DNA from: JBCDAP01 sp038747915
GTDB lineage: Bacteria; Planctomycetota; Phycisphaerae; Phycisphaerales; UBA1924
DNA length: 33,890 nt
Direction: 5' to 3'
Assembly: GCA_038747915.1 (NCBI GenBank)
Contig: JBCDJJ010000038.1
Location: 1 to 33,890 of the forward strand
The notes below the pieces were generated by a model. That model was not told the DNA's origin. It searched no databases and saw nothing but the letters and a program-made list of their open reading frames with translations. Positions 25,201-33,890 of this stretch are shown piece by piece (position 1 is the first letter of the stretch; every line of letters begins with the position of its first letter). The position numbers were made by a program, and so were the translations under genes.

Positions 25201-28200
25201 ACGCCGAGGCGCTCGAGCAGAAGATGCATCGCGGGGCCGCCCGAGCAGTTGACCGCGTCCAGCACCGCATGAAAGGAGCGGCTCGCGATGCGCGAGGCAT
25301 CAAACACGGTGCCGAGGGCCTCCACCACCCGCGCACTATGAATCTCGGGCCCATCGGTGCGCTGGCTCACCGTGCCGACGCGGTCCCACGGCACGGGCGA
25401 AGCGGCATCGGCGTGGAAGGCCTCGATGATCCGGGCCGCGGACGCAGCGGGCGGGGCGGCGCCGGTGCGATCGATGATCTTCAGGCCGTTCCACTCGGCG
25501 GGGTTGTGGCTCGCGGTGATCACGATGCCGCCGTCCGCCTCGAGATGCCGGACCATCAGTCCCGCGGTGGGCGTGGTCGCGACGCCGAGTTCCACGAGGT
25601 GGCACCCGTGCGCCGCGAGTGCGCCGGCGACGGTGCGCGCGATCGCCTGTCCGCCGAGTCGGCCGTCGCACGCCAGCACGACCGTGGGGGGCTTGCGGGT
25701 GGCCGATTCACCGAACCATCCCGCCGCCGCCGCACCGAACCGAGCAGCGACCGCGGGGGTGAGGCTCGCGCCGACGATGCCGCGGCACCCGCTCACCGAG
25801 AGCATCAGGGGGGCATCGGCGGTCGCGAGATCAGCCATCGGGGCACTGTAGTGGAGCGGTGCGGTGGGTTGGTCGAGCCCGTGGCGCGGTCGTGTTCCTG
25901 AGCAGGGTGGGTGGGAGCGTCTCGCTCCCACGGCCGGATCTCCAGCATGTGTGGGCGGACGTTCGTGGGAGCGAGATGCTCCCACCACCGCACGACGACA
26001 CGCGATAGCACGCAACGTTCTAAGCCGCGGCGCGCGATGTCTGTGGTGCGGTATGGACCCACCGGACCCGTGGCTCGCGCGGCGGGTCAGCGGCCCGCAC
26101 CACGCGGATGGCTCGGTCGGCCGAGAGGTCGATCGGTGTGCCCGCGGCGCGACCGCTCACCGAGAGCGGCTGCACGACCGGGCGATCGATGCGTTCGGCG
26201 CTGATGGACTCGACCCGCGCGATCTCACCGGTCGAGAGCAGCACGTGACTCGCGGGCGGGAAGAGCCCGGTAACCGCGACGAGCGCGCGCACGATGCGAC
26301 GATTGAGCGAGCCGCGTGACGCCTGGTTGATCACCTCGATCAGCGCGTCGTAGGGTCGTCGTTCGCCGCGGTACGGTCGTCGCGCGGCCGAGGCCACGAG
26401 GACATCGCACGCAGCGATCACGCGGGCCACGTCCGAAAGACGGCGGCCGCGCACGCCCCACGGGTAGCCCAACCCATCCTCACGCTCGTGGTGCTGATGG
26501 GCCGCGAGGAGGACGGCTTCGGGCAGGCCGTCCACCTGCGCGAGGAGCGACACGGAGTAGGCCGGGTGTCGCATCACGCGGTTGTGGGCGAACTCGTCGA
26601 GCGGCCCGGGCGAGGATCGCACCTCGAGCGGCATGAGCGCCATGCCGACATCGGCCAGCATGCCGGCGAGCCCGGCGAGCTGCACATCGGTGCGTGACCA
26701 GCGCAGTCGGATCGCCACCCCGACACACAGGGCGGCGACGCGGTCGGCGTGCTCCTCGAGGGAGCCACCCGTGGACGGCTGGAGGAGCGGCAGCTCGGCG
26801 AACCGCGCCGGGTGGGCAGCGGCGAGATCGATGAGTTCCTCCACGAGTGTGAGAAAGGGCTCGACGCTCGTGCGCACACCGGCGATCACGCCCATGAGCA
26901 GCTCGCGGAGTTCGGTACGCCGGCGCGTGGCGAGCCCCCGCAGCTCAGCCTGGCTGGGCCAGACCTCCGGTGTGCCGGCGGCTGCGACGACTGGCTTCGG
27001 CGACGAGGGGATGACCTTCGGCAGCGCCTCCCATTTGCGGGAGCGTTCGGCGACCACGCGATCGGCCCCGCGGCGGAGTTGGGCGCGCGCCCTCCGCTTC
27101 TCGCGCTCGGGGTCGTCGACATCGGAGAACGGCGATTCGGCGGCATCGCCGGGCGCAATCGAGGTGTGCCTCAGATGCACCGCGGGTGTCGGCACGGGCG
27201 CGGAGGTGAAGATGCCATCGACCGTTTGCTGACGGAGGGCCGAGGCGAGCTGTGGCGTGAGCTCGGTGCCGGCGGCGAGGAGCTTCGCGCCCGAGCGCGA
27301 CACGATGTCGCCGCGGAGCGTGATGCCGGCCACGAGTTCGTCGCGCGAGAGTCGCCTCATCCGGAGTGCTATCGGGCCATCGAGGTGGTGTGCCGAGCGG
27401 CTCCGGTGGGGAGCCGAACCGGGCGACCGGTGCAGGCGGCGCGACCGGTCGGTGCGCCCGTTATCGGTCGGCGATGGTCGCCTCGCGCTCGCGGCGAACC
27501 GCTTCGGGCGAGATGGCGCGGTCGTCATCGGTCCACTGCCGGCGGATGTAGGTCAGCACCGCGGCGACCTCCTGGTCGGACATCGCACTCGCCATGCCGG
27601 CCATGCCACCCGGCCAGTCGGTATCGGCGGTGAGCGCCGCGGGATGGCTCGTGTTGATGCCCGCGAGGATGGCCCGGATGACGGGCTGATCATCACCGAC
27701 CATGAGCGGCGCGTCGTGCAGCGTCGGCGCCATGCCGGGCACGCCACGGCCGTCGTATTCGTGGCAGGTCAGGCAGCGCCGGTCGTACACCTGGGCGCCC
27801 AGCGCGAGGAAGCCGCCGTCGGCCTTGAACGGAGGTAGCGGCTCGGCCACCGGCTCGCCGGTGGTGCCCGATGCATCCGATGATGTCATGGGCTCGTTCG
27901 AGTCGGCCTGTTCCCCGCACCCGGTGCATGTGGCAACGATCGCCACGAGCGAGAGGGCTACGGTGCGGCTCATGCTGTGTTCTTGGCTGAAGTGCTGCTC
28001 GGCGTGCCGGAGGCCTCGGCGAGCATCTCGATGGCCCCGAGGCACCGGTCCGCGTGGGCCCGGAACACCATCGCGGGGAAGAGCGTGACCAGGGCGACGA
28101 TCAAGCCGAAGGCGGTGGTGATCAGAGCCTCGGCGATGCCGCCGGCCACGGCGTTGATGTCCGAGACCGTCTCGCCGCCCGAGAGCAGCTCGAACGAGCG

Positions 28201-31200
28201 GATGATGCCCAGCACGGTGCCCAGGATCCCGAGCAGCGGGGCGGCGGTCACGATGGTCGCGAGCGTGTTGCCGAACCGCTCGAACCGGGGGCGGTGAATC
28301 TCGACCAGGGTGATGGCGGTCGGGCTTGGCTTGGTGAGGAGGGCGGAGAGTGCCTCGCCGTAGAGGGAGCGGTCGCCGGCGGCCAGCGTCGCGGCATGGT
28401 CACCCTGATGCCGGCGGAGGGCCTCAGCCGCCTGGGCGAGCCACCGGGTGCGGCCGGGGCGGTGCGTGGAGGTCCAGAAGATGGCCCGCTCGACCGCGAG
28501 TGCGATCGACCCGAGCGAGAGGAACAGCAGGGGCCACATCACGGGCCCACCGCGGAGGAACACCTCGCCGAGTCTGCCGAGCAGGTCCTGCACGGCGGCG
28601 ATCATACTGATGACGCACGGCGTCAACGAGACACTCCAAAGCTAGTAAACGCTCGCAAACCCGTTGTTTACGGACTCGATGGCGGCTAAACTTCACGCTT
28701 TGGTCGAATCAAGGCGTTCTCGGGCCGCATGCGCGGCCCGAGTGACGAGGAGACCCGCCCGCGTGAGCCCTTCATCAGTGGATGTCGTCGAGCACCCGAG
28801 CGATCAGCACGCTGCCCTCCGCGACCGGATCGACGCGGTGCTCGGTGCAGCGGCCGACCACCCGTGGATGCCGGCCAACCTGCGTGAGTCGGTCCGATAT
28901 GCCCTGCTCGGGCCGGGCAAGCGGCTTCGACCGGTGCTCGTGATGCACTCGTGCGAGGCGGTGGGCGGTGATCTGGCGCTCGCCGAGCCCGCTGCGGCTG
29001 CGGTCGAGATGATCCACGCGTTCTCGCTCGTGCATGATGACCTGCCGGCGCTCGACGATGACGACCTGCGGCGTGGTCGCCCGACGGCGCATATCCGGTT
29101 TGGTGAGGCGCTCGCGCTGCTGGCGGGTGATGGGTTGATGAGTGTGGCGTTTCAGACCCTGGCGGAGGGCGTGGACGACGACCGGTTGTTGGCCGAGCTG
29201 ATCCGCGAACTCGCGGGCTCGACGACGGCGATGATCGCGGGGCAGGTGCTCGACACACTTGGTGGGTTCCCCCCGAGTCTGAGTGAGGACGAGCAGCTCC
29301 GGCTGGTACACCGCAACAAGACCGGGGCGTTGCTCCGCGCCTGCTGCCGCATGGGCGCACTGTGTGCGCGGGGTGATGACGCGTCGGTCGATGCGATGTC
29401 GCGGTACGGCGAGGCGATCGGGCTGATGTTTCAGATCGTGGACGACCTGCTCGATGTGGAGCAGTCGGCCGAGCACATCGGCAAGCAGGTGAACAAGGAT
29501 GCCGCGGCGGGGAAGCTGACATTCCCGGTCGTGCTGGGGGTGGAGGCGTCGCGGGCCGAGGTCGAGCGGCTTCGTCGGGCGGCGCTGTCGGCGATCGAGC
29601 GGTTCGGCGAGCGTGGGGCAGCGCTCGTCGGCATCACCGAGTATCTGGCGACGAGGACCCGCTAGCCGCGCCCAACGCGGTCGCCCGTGCGAACTCAGGG
29701 CGGCTGCGGACGTTCCGAATGATGGGCAGCACGATGCCCGTCGGTGTGCGACACTGGGTTCGCCTGTGCAAGGAGCCGCTTCATGACCCGCCTGATCGAG
29801 ACCATCGCGAGCCCCGCCGACCTCAAGAAGCTGCCTGTGGAGCAGCTGGACGAGGTGGCTGGCGAGATCCGCGAGGCGATCTTCGCGCAGGTCTCGAAGT
29901 CGGGCGGTCACCTGGCGCCGAACCTGGGGGTGGTTGAGCTGACGATCGCGCTGCACTACGTGTTCGACTTCGCGCACGACCGTCTGCTGTTTGACGTTGG
30001 CCACCAGTGCTACCCGCACAAGCTGCTGACCGGTCGTCTGCCGATGCTCGACGGGCTGCGCACGAGCGCGGGGATGGCCGGCTTTCCGGAGCCGCGCGAG
30101 TCGGCGTACGACCTCTTCTCGGTGGGTCATGCGGGCACCGCGATCTCGACCGCGGTGGGCATGGCGCGCGGAGACGAGCTCGGGGGCGAGAGCTTCCACC
30201 CGAAGACCAACCGCGATGGTCGTCGTGTGGTGTCGCTCATCGGCGATGCGTCGATCGTGAACGGCGTGGCGATGGAGGGGCTCAACAACGCGGGCACGCT
30301 CAACCGGCAGTTCCTGGTCGTGCTGAACGACAACGGCAAGTCGATCGCCGAGCCGCAGGGGGCGCTGGCAAGCTACTTCGATCGCGTGCGCATCGATCCG
30401 ACGTACACGGGCCTCAAGCGCCGCGCCGGCGGTGTGCTCGAGAAGGTGCCCGGCGGATCGCTCGTGCGGGATGCCTATCACCGGCTCGGTGAGATGGCCA
30501 AGGCGATGCTGCACGAGGACTCGTGGTTCGAGCACTTCGGGCTGCTGACGGTTGGCCCGATCGACGGTCACGATCTGCCGACGCTCGTCGGGATGCTGAG
30601 CGAGTGCAAGGATGTGGATCGCCCGCTCGTGCTGCATGTGAAGACGGTGAAGGGCAAGGGCTACGAGTTCAGCGAGGGCGATGCGACGACGTTCCACTCG
30701 CCCGCAGCGTTCGACTATGACCCCGAGAGCTGTCGGGTCGAGATCAAGAAGAAGGGCCGGTCGTTCACCAGTGCCTTCGCCGATGCGTTGATCGCCGAGA
30801 TGGAGGCCGACGAGCAGGTGGTGGCATGCACCGCTGCCATGCCGGGTGGGACAGGGCTCGACAAGGTCGGCGCCGCGTTCCCGGATCGCACCTTCGACAC
30901 AGGCATCTGCGAGAGCCACGCGATGGACATGATGGCGGGCCTCGCCAAGACGGGTGCCAAGCCGTTTTTCGCGGTCTACTCGACGTTCCTTCAGCGGGCG
31001 TTCGACCAGGCGTTCCAGGAAGTCGCCCTTCAGGGGCTCGCGGTGCGGCTCTGCCTTGATCGCGCGGGGCTCGTCGGCGGTGATGGCGCGGTGCACCACG
31101 GGTTCTGCGATGTGTCGCTCCTGCGTACGCTGCCCGGCGCGTGCCTCACCGCGGCAGCGGACGAGGCATCACTCCAATCCGCCCTGCGGTTCATGCGCGG

Positions 31201-33890
31201 GTACGACACCGGTCTTTCGGCGGTCCGGTACCCGCGCGACAACGTGAGCGGCCGGCTCGAGGCGCTCGGCGCGTGCCCGCCGTTCGAGCTGGGCAAGGCG
31301 CGGCCGCTCCACATTGTGGATCGTCCCGAGGCCGCGGTGCTCGCATACGGCACGTGCGCGATCGCAGCGATGGACGCTGCCGACCTGCTCGGCCGCGAGG
31401 TGCCGGTGAACGTGTACGACGCGCGTTTCGCCAAGCCTGTCGACATCGCGCTGCTGACGCACCTCGTGCGGTCCGGTGTGCCGATCGTCACGGTCGAGGA
31501 CCACGGCGTGACGGGCGGGTTCGGCGCGTGTGTGCTGGAGGCGATCGCCGATGCGGGGCTCGGCCCAGCACGCGTCACGCGGCTCGGTCTGCCCGATCGG
31601 TGGATCTACCAGGACAGCCGGTCATCGCAGATGGCCGATGCGGGGATCGACGCCCGCGGCATCGAGCGTGCGGTGCGAGCGGCAGTCGCGGGCGAGCCGG
31701 TCGAGCAAGCTCCGCCGGCGTCACGGGTCGCCAGCCAATCGGCGAGCGGGGCCTGAGCCTGTCGGCACGGGAAGGAGTGGGCGTGGGTCGATCGGTCCTG
31801 CTGCTGGTCAATCGATCCAAGGCCGAGGTGTGCGCCGCGCTGGACGAGGTGAGAGGCCTCATCGAGCAGCACGGGCACGTGTGCGAGGAGACCGACACGG
31901 TCGGCCCGGTGATCCGCGATCCCGGTGATGCGGATCTGATCATGGTGCTGGGCGGTGATGGCACGCTGCTCGCGCAGGCGCAGCGGTGCGTGGATCTCGA
32001 GCTGCCCGTCATCGGGGTGAATCTCGGCAAGCTCGGTTTCTTGGCGGAGTTCGACCTCACCACGCTGCGGCGGCAGGCCGAGGCGCTGATCGGTGGCGCC
32101 CCGATCACGATCCGGGAACGTCTCATGATCGAGGGTGTGATCGAGCGTGAGGGGGTCTCGGCGCCCATCCCGGTGGGGGCGGCGCTGAATGAGTTCGTGA
32201 TCACGGCGGGCACGCCGTTCCGTATGATCGAGATCGGGCTCACGATCGATGGCGAGGCCGGGCCGAGCATCCGGGGTGACGGCCTGGTGGTGGCCACCGC
32301 GGTGGGGTCGACGGCGTACTCCGTGTCCGCGGGCGGGCCGCTGGTGGCGCCCGAGGTCGAGGCGATCACGGTCGCGCCGCTCGCTGCGCACTCGCTCAGT
32401 TTTCGTCCGCTGGTCGTCGGCTCGTCCCGGGAGATCGGGCTCGAGCTGATCCGGTCGAATCCGAGCAACGCGTCGGAGATCACCGCGCCGCAGCTGGTGT
32501 GGGAGACGAGCGGGACGATGCCGGTGTTCGGGACGACGCTGGTGCGCGACGGTCAGGCGTTGATGCCGCTCGTGGAAGGAGACCGGTTGGTCTTCCGCAG
32601 GGCGTCGAAAGGGCTGAAGCTGGTGCACAATCCGGAGCGCACGTACTGGGTCACGCTCGTCGAAAAGATGCACTGGGGTGTGAAGCCGGGCAATCTGGAC
32701 GCGTAAACCATTGTTTTTGAGGTATTTGCTGCTCTGGTGCGTGAGAGATCGATTTCCAACGAAATCGAGTGGAGGGTGTTGCGACCGGGCGGTCTGCCGG
32801 TATGTTTCGGACAGTTGGTAAGAGGGGATCTCCGAGGGAAGTCGCCATTTGGCGCACGTCCCGGGCACTTGTGTGTGCGGTCGCCCATGGGGAAACCTCG
32901 GCCGAGTTGGCCACGGCCGTAGAATCACGTCGCGGGAGGCATGTGCCGACCGTCGGGGGCAGGTGGAGAGAGGCCATTCCACCGAACGACGCACGCGAAA
33001 GCGTGTGGCAGAAGCCCGGTTCACCGAGAGGTGCACCGGGCTTTTTTCGTGTCCCTGGCGGGCTCATGGAGTAGGTGCAGCGCGACCTAGCCGGGTGGGT
33101 GGGCATGGTTTGGGAGGCGGCGGAATAGGCGGTCCAAATTGTCTGTTCAAACAGACATTCTGGTGTCACCCCCTGCTCCACTCTTCCGGAGGTTCCGACT
33201 CATGGCTTCTCTTCTCACTCGGTTCGTTACGCCGTCTCGTCTCGGTGGTCTTGATGCCGCGGGCCTGGTGCTGCTCCGCGGCGGGCTCGGGGGCTATTTC
33301 GCCCTGGCGGGTCTGGCGAAGGCACGGGGCGAACTCGCCAACGGCTTTGGCTCGTTTCGCAACAGCGATGGCTTTCTGGCCCTTCAGCCGGCCTGGCTTC
33401 CTGATCTCTTGGCCACGCCCTACGGCCTTGTGCTGCCGTGGGTTGAGATCGTGGTCGGGTTGTCGCTCGCGCTCGGGTTGTTCACACGGCTCTCGGCGTT
33501 GGTGACGCTCGGGATGCTGGCCTCGTTCACCATCGTGCTGGTGAGCGCGAGCGGTTTGAGTGGTGGCTCGCCCGGCCCGTTCCATCCGAACTTTCTGATG
33601 ATCTTCGGTGCGGTGGTGTTCATGGGTCGCGGCGGGGGGCGGCTCAGTCTCGACCGCGTGCTCGCGCGGACGGGCACGCGAGCGGCACCGGGTGTTCCGA
33701 ACGGAGCGCCCGGTGGAGCCCGGCCCTCCGCGGCTGCATCACCGACGCTCTAGAGCAGACCAAGTCAACTCGTCTCGCCAGTCTCAGCGGTGGATCGACC
33801 GACTCCGGGACTTGGGTGCCACTGGCGGCTTGCCCGCCAGTGTTCAAGGGCTTTGGCGTTCGCACTGGTGGGCAAGCCACCAGTGGCACC

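Overview
The window is a strongly G+C-rich bacterial chromosome segment that looks like a planctomycete, most likely of the Phycisphaerae type. The grounds are secreted proteins that end in short dockerin-like, EF-hand-type tails, an FG-GAP beta-propeller exoprotein, very short operons separated by palindromic repeats, and many genes with no Shine-Dalgarno sequence. This placement is an inference; no rRNA gene or taxonomic marker tree backs it. No tRNA, rRNA, CRISPR array, transposase or phage gene was recognised.

Layout, left to right. Minus strand: a prpB-prpC pair (2-methylcitrate cycle) and a solitary astB (succinylarginine dihydrolase). Plus strand: a PPOX-like flavoprotein, then egtB-egtD (ergothioneine), cydA-cydB (bd oxidase), mreC-mreD (cell shape), phhA (phenylalanine hydroxylase) and a divergent rtcB (RNA ligase). 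An AT-rich gap leads into a secreted-protein block of four genes (coiled-coil protein, AWGENIGW-repeat protein, PHB-depolymerase-like esterase, seven-repeat FG-GAP protein), three of which carry dockerin-like tails. Minus strand: a YhhQ-type queuosine precursor transporter and a hicB-hicA toxin-antitoxin pair, divergent from mutL. Plus strand: mutL and a membrane acyltransferase. Minus strand: a phosphohexomutase, a degenerate HD-GYP protein, a lipoprotein cytochrome c, and an ExbB/TolQ-like channel. Plus strand: ispA, dxs and nadK (isoprenoid precursor and NADP supply), a structured gene-free stretch ending in a strong terminator, and a DoxX-family membrane protein.

The most interesting structure lies outside the ordinary genes. 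(1) Seven genes have a TANNNT-like -10 hexamer ending 5-7 nt before the start codon and no Shine-Dalgarno sequence, a pattern expected for leaderless mRNAs. (2) At least four families of intergenic palindromes occur, three of them as head-to-head doublets like REPINs. One family is inserted in frame inside prpB, adding about 12 residues, and two further hairpins form part of an unusual CydA C-terminal tail. (3) The window is bracketed by a 99-bp inverted repeat (98/99 identical). (4) A structured region of about 280 nt before doxX may be an uncharacterised non-coding RNA. (5) RtcB keeps all metal and guanylylation residues but has lost the usual GSMG loop.
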